This document shows, piece by piece, positions 11,745 to 24,344 of a stretch of 64,000 bases of DNA. The notes below the pieces were generated by a model. It was not told the origin of the DNA, did no database searches, and worked only from the letters and a program-made list of their open reading frames with translations. The number at the start of each line of letters is the position of its first letter. The first letter of the stretch is position 1. This stretch comes from Asterias rubens (Eukaryota; Echinodermata; Asteroidea; Forcipulatida; Asteriidae). Position numbers and translations under genes: made by a program. The stretch lies in contig NC_047065.1 in assembly GCF_902459465.1 (NCBI RefSeq), positions 21,341,828-21,405,827 of the forward strand, given 5' to 3'.

Positions 11745-14700
11745 ATATAAATTCAGCTAAAGACATAATGTTTGTGTGCCTAGCTTATAGCAGAAACTTT
11801 TTATTCTTACTGAGCCAAAATACAATGCAAAGTGTTGTATCAATTATATTTTTTCTTCAACTTTTTCTGTGCACTTTTGTTACAGCCCTCAAACAGGCTG
11901 GTCCTAGAGAGAGCGCAATATAAATTAAATTAAATACTATTATTATTACTATTACAATCACCTAAAGATAGAGCTTTTATCTTCAAGTTAAGAGACTGTC
12001 AAATATATCAACTTGTACATCTTTCTTTCATTCTAAGTCAATATATATTTTAAATTCTATTGAAATTACGATTTCCAATGGTTGTATATTTACATCAAGT
12101 GACTATTGTGGACCTATCTCATGAGAGACTGCAATTTTCAATATTTAGATTCAAAACGGATGTTTGTACTGTCTTAATTGAGTTGGATTCAGTAACGATG
12201 CTTTCTAGTCTCATCTCATGACTGTTTCAAGGTTTTTGGATAATTCAGAATGTACGAATATTCTATTGGAAATCAAATTGTGGATGATTGAGTCTAACCT
12301 TTATGAAATCAGATTAATGTCGGAAACTTTGACATGATGGGGAGGGTTTTAACCAAGGATAATCCCATTAACACCCTGACAAAAAAAATACACAGTTTTT
12401 GTGAGAAGATTACTGACTTGAGTTTCAAAGGATTCTTGTATGGGTATTGTGATCTTGTACTTCTTGAACTTCTTTACACATTGAAGAGAAATCAATAAGA
12501 TTTCCACTTAAAAGGAAATGCTTCCCTGGGATAATGATTCTTATAAGTGTTGAGGCACTTGTGGATGTCTCTCAGGTCGTTAAGAAGGAAAAGAACTTTG
12601 CCACTCATCCCTTGAACTTCATCAGTGAGTTGAACTTGAATTTTGTTTGCTTCATGTTCATTTTTTCTTCTTCTTTTTTTTTGGGTAAGTACTGACAACA
12701 GATGCAGTGGGAGTCATACGCAGTTAGCCATAGAGCACTTTTGTGAACTGTAGGCCCCTTAAGGCAAACATTGCCGTGCCTGTGTTTAATTGGCATTAAC
12801 ACTGACAGTTCCAGAGAAGAAAACTGCCAATTTCCATATACACCAGCCCCCTATCTCCTTCGTGCATTCACGCAGAAAGGCAAATCTTTAACCTGTTCTG
12901 CCAATTAGCATCTTCCAGGATAAAAACAGAAGGAGAAAGAAAAGGGGGGATTTTCTGGCATAGCTTCTGGGGTTCTTTTGGGCAGATTTCAGCTGTCAGG
13001 ATGATTAGAGTTTTTTACGCAAATTTGCCGAGGGACAGGTGATGACAGAGAGCCACCGAAGATGAAGAATAATTGAACGTCTGTTATTAAACTATGACTT
13101 TGCGCAAGTTGATTACCAAGAAGGCGTTGTTGTTACAAAACATCGGCTTTCCGTCTCTTTTGTTTTATTTCATTTCGACCCAGTGAAGGAGCCAGAAAAA
13201 AAAGGTACAGTACCGGATGAGAGTACATCAACTTCTCGTTGTTCAGGGGGCGGTTCTAGAGGGGGGGAGTAAAAGAAAAGGCTTTACCGCTGAAAACGTT
13301 TCTAGTAGAAGCTTGGTGGTTACAGCGCACAGCAAGTATAATGTATGGTGAAGTGTTGTGATTGGTGATTGTCTGAATATTTAGTACAGCACTTGTCTGA
13401 AGTATTCTGAAAGGTCTTTTCTTTTTTGTTCGGTTGCTTATCAATCTCTCTGGATGTTGCCATTTGAAATATTGGAGAGGATGATGACTAACTATGACAA
13501 AATTCAAGCCTTTGCCTCCGTGGTATGTGTTTAGCGGAAGATCTCTGAAAATATATACATTCATCCTTTTTTTTTTTTTTTTTGGACTGATATCTCCCCG
13601 TGGAAACTAAATAATTTGTGATGGCGGTATTGTGTACAAACTACTCTAATTGGATTTCTTATTTATTTATTTATTTATTTATTTATCTATTTTGATCCAT
13701 TTTATTTTCCAAGCTGTCTGCTCTTATCTAAACGTTAATTCACACCCAAGTTCTTCTTAACAAATAGCACATCTTAAGAATAATTATCTGGGGCCAGTTT
13801 GTTCACACCTTTCTGGCTCTCTAAGAAAGTGTGGATGCACCTTTTAATAAGAGTCAAGTTAATTTTGGTGATAAAAGGACCTTTCATATCTGAAATTGAA
13901 TATGTTTACCAACGGTGTCTACTCTCCCTTCAAGTGTAATCACAGAGCGTCTAATCTACACACCTCATTAAACACACAATCTCAATAAAGAGATTTAAAA
14001 CTGACTTACCATTCAGTTTGGGATGTGCACTACGGACGCATATTCTCTGTCTTACAGTTGAAGAAGAGTGACAAATTACCTTTCTTAATCATTTAATTCT
14101 TGGTAATATGGTCAGACAAGGCTTTAGCATTTCATCAAGCCGTAAGGGTGTGAGTCACACTCAAGTAATTAATGCTTTGATTCGCAAAATTTCCTTTGTC
14201 TTTTTAGTTCTTTTCGTCTCCCCCATCTCTTTTTTTATGGTTTTGCTCTCAAAGAACTTCCATCAGGGTGTAATTTTTTTACTTCGCCCGGTCAGGAAAT
14301 TACTTTAGACACTTGCGATCTACACTTGGTGGGTCTCCGTCACTCTTGTGTGCATGTGAGCATGAACAACACAACTTCGGGATGGATAATTAAAATTGCC
14401 ACATTGCCAGTGTGTGTCTGCACTGGGGCAAAAATCCATTTTGGTCTAACGTTTTTTGGCTGGAGGAGGTGCAATATTGTGTGGGCGATTTATTAATAAA
14501 AATGAACGCATTTATATCAAAAGATTGGAGAAAGATGCCTAGCTGGTGTTTAAAGCAAATCATGCATAGGGTAAAGTACACCTTGCACCGACGAGGTTTT
14601 ATGCATGGCTGTGTCTCGCTTATTTGTGCCTTGTGTTTTCTCGCCCCTAAAACTACCTAATCAAAACGTTAACTCAATTACGCAAGTGTAAAGTTGACTT

Positions 14701-16860
14701 GTGGGAATGGCGTCGCTGAGATTCGAAGCGCGAATCACCCTTCGAGAAATGCTACAAATCGGGATTTAATGGCATTTTAAAGGAGTGTGTAATGCAATTA
14801 AGACATGCTGCTATTTTGTCCACCTGCAGATATTAAAGACCACACCGTGTTTTTTTACGATAAACGTTATCAAAGGTGTACTATTCTGACCCTTTGCTTA
14901 TTACAAGCTGGATCAAGGGTACATGTGGCTAGGTGTAACATTACACATTTTTAATATATTGACCCCGTTCAATAGGAAATGACAGCTGGACATGTATTAC
15001 GTCCTACAAATTAATTTTTGTTTTCTAAATGGATATGCCTAAACCAAACTCTGTTCGAAAAAACTGTGTTAATTGTAGCCTGTGGCAATCAACAATAATT
15101 ACATCGTTGTTGTTTTTTTCTACTCCCTTTTTTCAGGTGGTGGGGGATGGAGTGGTAGGGGGGCATTAAGGGTGGAGCAGCGTTTCTATAATTTAAATGG
15201 TTTTTGTTTAGGTATTGTAGTTTAAATCTCAGAAAAGTTATTGTCAAGCAAGAAATTTCATCTTTGAGAGGGTTTTTATTTTATTTTATTACTATGGACA
15301 CTTTCAATGGGGCACCAAGGCCAAGACCAGGGCAACAGAATCCAAGAAAAGAGAAAAAATTCTTTTAACTTAATTTTTTTTTTTAAGTTGATAATATTAC
15401 TATATGAGCTTTAAAAGAAGGATGAGTAATGTTTTGTTTACATCCTACTTTCCTCGCGCATTCTTTTTAATTTTTTTTATTATTGCACATTTTTGTTGTA
15501 GGTCTATACATGATCTTACTCAAGAGTTTTTGTTTGTTCATAAAGTGAACTTAGTTTACTCATTGTGTGAAATAATCCAATACCTCCACTCCATGTGAAA
15601 GCGGATTGATGGAGGCATGTGTGATAACTTGGAACAGTCAACATTTTTAGTGCGATGCACGTTTTTAAAATGGTCATGCAAACATTTGCTTAAAGTGGAT
15701 TGTGATCAATTCACTGGTACTACGTGATGATTAAGAGTGGCCATTAATACATTGGTTACCAGGGATATCTGTACTCTTGTCTCACAGTGGTCAAATTATT
15801 ACATCACTTTGTGTGAAAGCTTGCAAGGCGATCAAGTGTGAGATAATAAAATAAACAATCTACCCTCTTAAAAATTGTCACAGGGAATCAGGTTTTTAGG
15901 TCGTGTGAAAACGGCTTAACTTAAACCTAGCATTTAATTTGTTTTGCATTTTACATTTTGCAAGGCCCTTTGAGGCTAACAGGCACTCTTTTAATCCATT
16001 ATTGTTTATATTATTATTGTTAATATTATATGGTCACCTTGGTTTAATCTTATTGACCCAATTTACATAACATCATCGCCGCAGTAATCTTGGTTGCGCA
16101 TTTTCAGAGTCAGTGTCTTCTGGGTGTTTTTATGGGTGTTTTTTTTATAGCTAAAACAGATCACAGTCATTTGAGGAAATCCTATGAAACTAGGGACAGA
16201 GGAATAGTTTCAAACCTAAGTTCTCTATCATCAAGGCAAGACAATGAACATCTGTAACTCTATCACTTTGCCCCCAGTCTAAAAAATATAATTTATGATC
16301 AAATCTTTTGAGTTACCCGTGCATAAATTATGCTTTGTCAGTTTTGCGCACACCTTCTGTAAACAGAGCAGTAAACTACGCTTACTCCCTGTCAGCCTTT
16401 TCCTTAGCAACGGGCAATCACCTGACACCTTTTGGATACATTGACCAATTAGTGATCCAGATAGGAAGTCGGAGTTCACGACTCTAGTTCTTGCACGTCC
16501 TTTTTGCAGTGGATGAACTTCAACTCGAGCGCTCCCCCCCCCTCCCCTCCCCTTGTGAGTACTTGTCTAGACATTAGATTAAGAATTTTGCTTCTAATTA
16601 AGGATCTGGACGATAACAGAAAGACTCCATAAAAAGCGCTTTATAAAGTCCTCTTTGTAGCTTCAGAATGACTTTGTAAATACATTACAGAAGTGTCCAA
16701 ATCAAACGACAGTATCAGTACTCAGTGATGACAATTTTAATATTCAGCAAAAATAATGTTAATATTTAGTGAAAAGAAAATCAGTTGCTGAGAGCTGGGC
16801 ACGGTGTGTATAGGGCGGCATGTTTTCATTCTTTTACCCAAGCAAAGGCATGGGATGGGG
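11745..16860. other. Gene-poor intergenic region
   Basis: No frame has recognisable protein features; the longest are shorter than about 105 codons and lack splice context. Visible items are an AT-rich stretch (11.93-12.1 kb), a T run at 13567-13583, an (ATTT)n run at about 13655-13690, and a GGGCACCAAGGCCAAGACCAG repeat at 15310-15335. Confidence 0.5.
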
Positions 16861-16864
16861 TATG

Positions 16865-16972
16865 TCAGTGAATACAATTTAAATATTCAGTGAAGACAAT
16901 TTAAATATTCAGTGAAGACAATTTAAATATTCAGTGAATACAGTTTAAATATTCAGTGATGACAAATTCAAT
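16865..16972. repeat. Tandem repeat, about 23-base unit
   Basis: The unit ATTCAGTGAAGACAATTTAA plus AT recurs about five times with a few substitutions. Weaker echoes (CTCAGTGATGACAATTTTAA, ACAGTGAGGACAATTTAAG) lie at 16718 and 17158. Confidence 0.9.
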
Positions 16973-16974
16973 AG

Positions 16975-17132
16975 GCATCTTCTAATAATTATGCATGAGT
17001 ATTGTACGTCACAATTCTAACCCAAAACGAGGTCATAGGCGCAGCCACTGCGAATGTTGGCGAACAGGCGCCTTCAGCCTCATTTTTAGTAAGAATAATG
17101 ACATCATGCATGAATAATATTAAGAGAGTCGT
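16975..17132. repeat. TIR element M2 (TAATATTCATGCATGA family)
   Basis: Contains TAATTATGCATGAGTATTGT, ACGTCACAATTCTAACCC, a CGAGGTCATAGGCGCAGCCA block, and ATGACATCATGCATGAATAA with TATTAAGAGAG. The copy at 56196-56365 has the same parts, so this is a dispersed element of about 170 bp. Confidence 0.75.
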
Positions 17133-17850
17133 ATATTTACTGAAGACAATTTTTTTCACAGTGAGGACAATTTAAGTGAATAACGGTACAATTTCTTATA
17201 AAGTGACAGCATTTCAGACGGAAATAATGCTTCAGGTAATTGGAAGTACTGGTTCAATTCATCCTGAAAAATGTTTCCGTCTGAAAGGCTGTCAAGATTA
17301 TGTTTAAAGTTCATAGACGGTGTTCTTAGGCAGTTTTATTGTGCAATTGAGCGTATATGAACAAACATGAAATATTACACGTTTAAACGACTTTTTTCAA
17401 TAACTTTTTCCCGTCAAAACTAAAAGCCATTTATTTTGTCAAAATCTCAAGGTTTGAGTGACACACGGTTTGCCATACCTTTATTGAATAATCCTTGGTT
17501 GTGTTTTTGTACATTTTATATTTCCTGGCCAAGTTAACTGAAATCTAGTACAAAATGTATAAACATTTTTGACACTGAATAGTGCATTTCTTAAGGTATT
17601 CTGTTCCATGTTAAATTAGCAATGTTGTACCAAATAAGCTTTCAAACAAAAAAGTGTTTATTTTCCATGAATTATGTGGTACAAACGTTGGGTCATACTT
17701 GAGTAATTGGCGCTGAAAAAAATGTGTAATTTCTCTTGGAATGCTCTTGGTACAAAGACGGTTATGTTGGTAAGCATCCTGTGAAATTATTTCTGAGAAA
17801 CAATTCACACAGAGATTTAATTTAAAAATTAAACCATGAAGAAATATGTT
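17133..17850. other. Intergenic; one short inverted pair
   Basis: GTGACAGCATTTCAGACGGA (about 17203-17222) is mirrored by CCGTCTGAAAGGCTGTCA (about 17278-17295), forming a small hairpin-prone element. No gene is supported. Confidence 0.5.
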
Positions 17851-17854
17851 TTAA

Positions 17855-18058
17855 ATGTAATAAAAAGGTTTTGAAACATTGTTTTTTTGCACAAGTATTT
17901 AAATTAGTAAAACACCATAACATGTACCTGAGCGTAAGTTCACAAACATAAAATATATGTAATAAAAAGGTTTCAAAACGTTTTTTTTTTGCACAAGTAT
18001 TTAAATTAAGTAAAATACCATAACATGTACCTAAACATAAGTTCACAAACATAAAATT
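17855..18058. repeat. Tandem dimer, about 110-base unit
   Basis: Two head-to-tail copies share AATAAAAAGGTTT, GCACAAGTATTTAAATTA, CATAACATGTACCT and AAGTTCACAAACATAAAAT. The second copy differs by scattered substitutions. Confidence 0.9.
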
Positions 18059-18494
18059 TGGAGACCAACAAAAAAATAAGTCTAATGTGTTAGGCATTAT
18101 AGACATTGAACCAAAATGAGATTAAATTTCTGTCTGCCCTTTTTCCCATAAAAGCATAGATATACTTAATAATAATATAAGAAATGTTGATTATGATCCA
18201 ACACGGGAGCACATCTTATGGCTTCTGGCTAAAACCATTAAGTGTTGTGTCCCCCCTAAATGCTGCACCTTGCAATAAACTGGGTAATGAATACACAAAT
18301 GCATGCTGCAAAGACCTAACTCAATTAATGATAAAAAAATTGCCTATACGTGTGTGTTATCACCAAGTCCTTTTGGCCAAACTTGGGAGCAATTATGGGA
18401 ATGAGCTTTGCATATGTGGATGGGAAACAGTGAATCACACCACCCAGGCTACTAATTAACAAAGTATAGTCACTGCAACTCCGACAACAAATAC

Positions 18495-18882
18495 TTAAAG
18501 GAACACGTTGCCTTGGATCGGTCGAGTTGGTCTTTGAAAAATGTTTGTAACTGTTTGTTATAAAATACATGATTGGAAAGATGTTTTAAAAGTAGAATAC
18601 AATGATCCACACAAGTATCACTTGAAATTGCCTGGTTTTCCTTTTACCTCGTTGACTAACACTGTGGGCCATTTATGGGAGTCAAATTTTTGACTCTCAT
18701 GAATGGCCGATCGTGTAAGTTCGCAAAGTAAAAGGAAAACCACGCAATTTCGAGGCAAATTTGTGTGGATCATTGTATTCTACTTTTACAACATCTTTCT
18801 AACAATATGCATTTTATAACAAACGGTCACAAACGCTTTTCAAAGACCAACTCAACCAATCCAAGGCAACGTGTTCCTTTAA
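18495..18882. mobile_element. TTAA-ended MITE, group D, with long terminal inverted repeats
   Basis: Runs from TTAAAGGAACACGTTGCCTT to AAGGCAACGTGTTCCTTTAA. Inverted arms of about 150 bases include GGTCTTTGAAAA, GTTTGTTATAAAATACAT and GTAGAATACAATGATCCACA, with a central GGGAGTCAAATTTTTGACTC hairpin. No coding capacity. Confidence 0.93.
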
Positions 18883-19098
18883 TGACGTGTTTTTTGCTCG
18901 GTGTCTTTCTTCGTGTAATTGTTATATATCGTTTTTATGTGGGCATTTCTGTTTTCATAAGTCATCAATTATGTTTGATGATGTTATTTCATGTCAGTGT
19001 CCCAGCTATCTTCATAATCTTTATGGGACGATTAAACATGAAAATAACACTTTATGATCAAATTGAGAGAGGCAATGTATACTCTATAGACTTTATAC

Positions 19099-19471
19099 TT
19101 ACAGGCAGTGGACACTATCGGTAATTACTAAAAAGTCATTACTTGCATAAAACCTTTACTTGATAACGAGTAATTGGGAGCTGTTGATAGTATAAAACAT
19201 TGTGAGAAACGGCTCCCTCTGAAGTAACATAGTTTTCGAGAAAGAAGTAATTTTCCACGAATTTGATTTCGAGACCTCAGATTTAGAATTTGAGGTCTCG
19301 AAATCAAGCAGCTGAAAGCACGCAATTTCGTGCGACAAGGTTATTTTTCTTTTATCATTATCTCACAACTTTGACAACCGATTGAGCTCAAAATTCCGCA
19401 GGTTTGTGAATTTATGCATAAGATACACCAAGTGAGAAGACTGGTCTTTGACAAGTTCCTATGTCTCTAAA
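19099..19471. mobile_element. TTAA-ended MITE, group A
   Basis: Left end TTACAGGCAGTGGACACTAT. All internal group A blocks are present. The right end has decayed after CTGGTCTTTGACAAG. Confidence 0.88.
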
Positions 19472-19557
19472 GGCAAAGCATAATACCTTTGGTTTTTGGC
19501 TATGCTGGATTGTTTTAATCACATAAATATGTAGATGTACACAACAAAACAAACATG

Positions 19558-19946
19558 TTAAAGACAGTGGACACTATTGGTAATTGTCAAAGACCAGTCT
19601 TGTCACTTAGTGTATCTCAACATATGCATAAAATGACAAACCTGTGAAAATTTGAGCTCAATTTATTGGTCGTCGAAGTTGCGAGATAACTATGAAAGAA
19701 AAAACACCCTTGTCACATGAAGTTGTGTGCTTTCAGATGCTTGATTTCAAGACCTCAGATTTAAATCTGAGGTCTAAAAATCAAATTCCTGGAAGATTAC
19801 TTCTTTCTCGAAAACTACTTCACTTCAGAGTGAGCCGTTTCTCACATTGTCTTATACTATCAACCTCTCCCCATTACTCGTTACCAAGTAAGGTTTTGTG
19901 CTAATAATTATTTTGAGTAATTACCAATAGTGTCCACTGCCTTTAA
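19558..19946. mobile_element. TTAA-ended MITE, group A, opposite orientation
   Basis: Inverted relative to the copy at 19.1 kb, only about 90 bases away. Ends are TTAAAGACAGTGGACACTAT and AGTGTCCACTGCCTTTAA. The central palindrome is GACCTCAGATTTAAATCTGA then GGTC. Confidence 0.92.
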
Positions 19947-20242
19947 CATTTCATTTCTATAGCTGGAAGCAAATCTGGAGTGGTTATGTCCATACAGGAA
20001 AATAATCTGTGATTGGAATACACATAGTGAGAAATGCTCCATGCGGAAACCTTTCTCATATTTAAATGTTTCAAATCTCCTCTCTAAAACCACATTCCAT
20101 TGAAGAGAGTTGTTTCTCAAAATGTTAAACATTGACATTATGAACATCTGCAGTGCTTCTGACCAAGTCAGTTGTTATGGATAATTGGAGTAATAACCAA
20201 AGGTTTACTCAGGCTCCTTTGAAAAATTATTTACATGTTTAC

Positions 20243-20440
20243 GAACTGCCTCTAGCTACCGGGCAACCTCGGTGATCTAGTTGGTGAGACACTGCTCTGG
20301 AATTGCAAGGGTCGTGGGTTCGAATCCCACCTGAGTAACATGCCTGGGATATTTTTTTCACAGAACTCGGGAAAGTACTAAGTATAGTGAGTGCTAACAC
20401 ACATCGGTGTATGGGTAAAACCAAAATTAATATACATGTT
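20243..20440 (+). repeat. tRNA-derived SINE, family S1, best copy
   Basis: Starts GAACTGCCTCTAGCTACCGG, then an A-box-like TGATCTAGTTGG (20272-20283), then a B box GGGTTCGAATCCCACC. The tail is TTTTTTTCACAGAACTCGGG, TGCTAACACACATCGGTG and AAAACCAAAATTAATAT. The A-box to B-box spacing fits a Pol III internal promoter. No acceptor stem forms, so it is a SINE head and not a tRNA gene. Confidence 0.85.
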
Positions 20441-20679
20441 TACAGTTTAAATTTTCCTCTTTGCAGTTGTACTACATGTATATTGTCAGGCCAAACAAAC
20501 TGTGGTTGTTTTCTGTTTTCATCACAAATGTTTTGTCTTCCAATTTATTACAAATCTTTAACCAAGACAAAGCCCTCTTTTATTCTAACATTTAGATTTC
20601 CATTTATGGTGATGAAGTAAAGAGTTTTCCTATCTTAATTTACCATGCATCCTTAAACTTCAATCTCTACACAAAAGCC

Positions 20680-21775
20680 CCTTTCACATTAAACTGGGAA
20701 CTCCGGGGACACTTTGGTTGACCTTTTCACACTTGGATTGCTCACCCTGCAAATTCCCAGGGTATTTAGCCATTTTCCAGGAAGTTGTTGTGGGCTCTGG
20801 GGTGGATTTCACATAGAGTTAGGCTAAACCGAGTCCTATCTGGATTAAGGAGGAGTTACTCAGTCCTAACTTAGGACTAACCCTAAGTTTTTAATATCTC
20901 CTAGGACTAGTCCTAAGTTGAGACTAGTCCCAACTCTTTGTAGAATCGACCCCTGGGATGGATTTTTAAGTGTTTAAGACTAGACTTATCTCGAGTAAGG
21001 ACGAGTTAGGACTAGCCTTAAGTTTTAATACCTAGTAGGACTAGTCCTAAGATAGGAACAATCCCAACTCTTGGTAAAATTGACCCCTGGGGTGGATTTT
21101 TAAGTGTTTAAGACTGGACTTATCTCGAGTAAGGACGAGTTAGGACTAGCCTTAAGTTTTCAATACCTAGTAGGACTAGTCCTAAGATAGGAACAATCCC
21201 AACTCTTGGTTAGTTACTCTTGGTAATATTGACCCCTGGGGTGGATTTTTAAGTGTTTAAGACTAGACTTATCTCGAGTAAGGACGAGTTAGGACTAGCC
21301 TTAAGTTTTCAATACCTAGTAGGACTAGTCCTAAGATAGGAACAATCCCAACTCTTGGTAAAATTGACCCCTGGGGTGGATTTTTCAAAGAGTTAAGACT
21401 AGTCTTATCACGAGTAAGGACGAGCTAATCATCTTAACTTAGGACTAGTTTTGAATAACTCTGAGACTAGTCCTAGACTAACTTTGTGAAATCGACCCCT
21501 GGGCAAAAGACTAGTCTTATCTTGAGTTATGACTCAGTCTAACTTAGGACTAGTCTTCAGTTTTTAATAAATCCTAAGACTAGTCCTAAGTTAGGACTAT
21601 CTCTGTAAAATTGACCCCTGATCAGGTTAAATGATACAACCCTTGAGTTGTGTTCACTTGCCCCGGGTAAATTGCCTAAGATGTGAAGCGTACATGGGGT
21701 TGTATTGGGGTTAAAATTCCCCTGGAATTACCTAGGAAATGAAATGGCTCTGTACAGTGTGAAACAGGCATAACA
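20680..21775. repeat. Satellite-like array of the GTCGATTTCACAAAG element
   Basis: From about 20810 to 21620 a unit of about 125-150 bases repeats head to tail roughly six times. Landmarks are GACCCCTGGGGTGGATTT, AAGACTAGACTTATCTCGAG, AGGACGAGTTAGGACTAGCC and AGTAGGACTAGTCCTAAG. The flanks read CCCCTTTCACATTAAACTGG (left) and GTACAGTGTGAAACAGG (right), resembling the ends of the CTTTCACACT element at 11.1 kb. The array may therefore sit inside such an element. Confidence 0.85.
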
Positions 21776-23310
21776 GGATTTGATATTTATGCTAACAAAT
21801 TAGAAAAATGTGATTGCACGAGCGAAAACCAGTTACAAACGCCTTGAATAACGACTTCACAAAGAAACAAGTAAATCTTAAAGTCTATATATGAGAAACT
21901 TTTGAAGGGGCACAAAGGCCATGAAAAGGGGCAACAGAGGCTGTGGCCTCCCTGCCTGGCCCTATGGTACATCCTTCTGCCAGGCAATATACAATATTAC
22001 AGACATCTCACCACGAACTGACACAGCATTTAATAATGAACAATTTAAAATCAAGCTTTCCTAAAACTTCAGGGTATTTTCACCTCGTTTTCTGACAGCG
22101 AGTGAAGAACTGATGCTTTCAACTGCATAGGCCTATGGATTTTGACTGGTTTGGCCATAGATTAATAAGCAATAATGTAAGAATGGTTTATGTCCATTCT
22201 TACACAAAATACACATGTTCTTAGTGCATGAACTGACACCATGCAATGTATTACAACATGACTGTGTGTCAGTTTGTGAAAATGTAGGTCAGAGTGTAGG
22301 CAATGTCAGTTTGAGAAAATGTTTTTATTCACTTTTGGGGTTGGGGTGCTGTAGGGCAATAAACTAGTTTATTGCTCCATGGTGTAACAAAGGTAAATTG
22401 AACCTTGGTCTCAGTTCCTGGAAACAAAAAAATTCAGTTTCGGTGCAAAGTTGCAGTTTCTTATTATCGTAATTAAGAAAGTAAAGCTATTGAAGCATTG
22501 AAACAGCATGAAAGTGTCTCGATTAACAATTTATTAAATGTGAAAATTTGAATACAAAAATAGTGGTTTTGTCACCGTCAGTTCGTAGACGATCTGTTTA
22601 GGTATTTCTTGATAAGCACTTACATCTTATTTACCTCCAAAACCCCCATTCAAAGATTTGTCTTTATATCATGAATTAAATTTTCTTCTTTTATGCATGG
22701 TATCATAGTCACTATATCCAAGTTCAAATAATGCAATTATTTATACTGCATTATCACAGAAATCAACAAAGCTTCAGTGTATTTTGTCGGCATTACACTG
22801 CTCTTTTACTGAAGTTTCCTCCTTTACTTTAGAAGTCTTTCGGTTTGTCGTCCAATTTCATCTTGAGAATGGGTAGAAATATGACATTGAATTAAATTGA
22901 AAGTAGAGAAGCGTCTAGAATTTGTTGTTTAGATAGGGGACTTCTGTCTTAAACAACAAAAGTGTACAATTGTTACATCTGTTGGCTAAGTATTTTCCAC
23001 ATTACAATGCCGACTTAAATTACTTGTCCAGGCAGATTAATAATGTGGATTTGGACCACAGTTTTGTTAAAAGAAAAAGCAATTATTGGATAAAAATATG
23101 CCTCAAGATGAATGCTACATCTACTTCTTCTTTTTCTTAATAAGCTCTCGGACAAAAAAATTAGATGTATAGGTTTTACTTCATTTCGACAAAAGGGAAC
23201 TTAATCAATTGAATAATCACAGTACTAAACAAGAACCCAAAAGAGGGAAGACTAAGTAAATAAAAAAAAGAAAGATTTAAGTAGGATTTGAAACTTTGCA
23301 TGGTGGAAAT
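21776..23310. other. Intergenic; no supported gene
   Basis: Mostly AT-rich unique-looking sequence. A copy of the GAAGGGGCACAAAGGCC repeat lies at 21903-21975. A short palindrome (AATAAACTAGTTTATT) is at about 22359-22374. Confidence 0.5.
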
Positions 23311-23312
23311 AC

Positions 23313-23512
23313 GATATGGAAAGGTTTGCGGTAACACCATGTAATGACTATCTCTAATGAGTTGGGGTGGTTCTGAAAAGAACCGTTGGTTTCAAATCGA
23401 CGTTTCGATCAGTATGCTCTGATCGTCTTCCGGAGAAAGCGGTTCTTTTCAGAACCACCCCAACTCATTAGAGATAGTCATTCAGTTGTGTTACCGCAAA
23501 CCGTTCCATAAG
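23313..23512. mobile_element. Long hairpin element carrying histone-type stem-loops
   Basis: Two arms of about 80 bases are near-perfect inverses; each outer end reads GGTTTGCGGTAACAC. Each arm contains a 16-base stem-loop, minus strand at 23369-23384 and plus strand at 23441-23456, reading GGTTCTTTTCAGAACC and followed by ACCCC. The unpaired centre (23397-23432) carries the TCGACGTTTCGATCAG motif. A related core is at 37.9 kb. Confidence 0.85.
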
Positions 23513-23766
23513 AAAGTTTTAGATGTGTGAGGAAAACCCCAGAAAATTATTCCAGGGAAAACTCTTGCAGTCAGGAAACCTGTTTTTGTAGCAATACCTT
23601 TCTGTGCTTAGCATGTTTTTGTGCTTACATGCTTTTTGAAAAAGGGGCCAGGTTTTCTCAATTGTGGGTTTACACCATGACTGGGGTTTGTCCTCCTACT
23701 AAAATGAGAGTCCTTGAATTCATTGACAGGAAGAAATATGAATACCTAGAGATTGGGGTGTTAAAG

Positions 23767-24131
23767 TTAAAGGGAAGGTACACATTTGGTAATTGTCAAA
23801 GACCAGTCTTCTCACTTGGTGTATCCCAACATAAGCATAAAATAACAAGCCTGTGAATATTTGAGCTCAATTGGTCATCGGAGTTGCGAGAAAATGATGA
23901 GAGAAAAAACACCCTTGCTGGACGAATTTGTGTGCTTTCAGATAGGATTAAAAGACTTCTATAGCTAGAAGGATTTTATTATTACCTCTTTCTCAAAATT
24001 TATGCAACTTCAGAGGGAGCTGTTTCTCACAATGTTTGATACTACCAACAGCTCTCCAATGCTCATTACCAAGTCAGTTTTTAAGTTAATAGTTGTCTTG
24101 AGTAATTACCAAACGTGTACCTTTCCTTTAA
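23767..24131. mobile_element. TTAA-ended MITE, group A variant (GGAAGGTACAC ends)
   Basis: Ends are TTAAAGGGAAGGTACACATT and AACGTGTACCTTTCCTTTAA. Internal blocks resemble group A (AAAGACCAGTCTTCTCACTT, AGAGGGAGCTGTTTCTCACA) but the terminal 20 bases differ. Confidence 0.9.
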
Positions 24132-24344
24132 CACCTGAGTGTTGTCACATATAAAGAGAGAATCAAAGTTAACACCAAAGGGCGGTAAAATAACTCTAAT
24201 TTCTGCAAAAACATTTACATTGGTGTTGCTTTACCACCCAATCATGTTAATTTTGATTTTTGTTTCCTCTGGTATCTATATGTGACAGCATCCATGGTGT
24301 CAATTCTAACACCCCCACTTTGTGATATATGTATAAACATGGTA

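Noticed and set aside
20243-20340. Candidate tRNA gene with GGGTTCGAATCCCACC
   Set aside because: No acceptor stem, and the same sequence with the same tail occurs at several sites, so it is a SINE.
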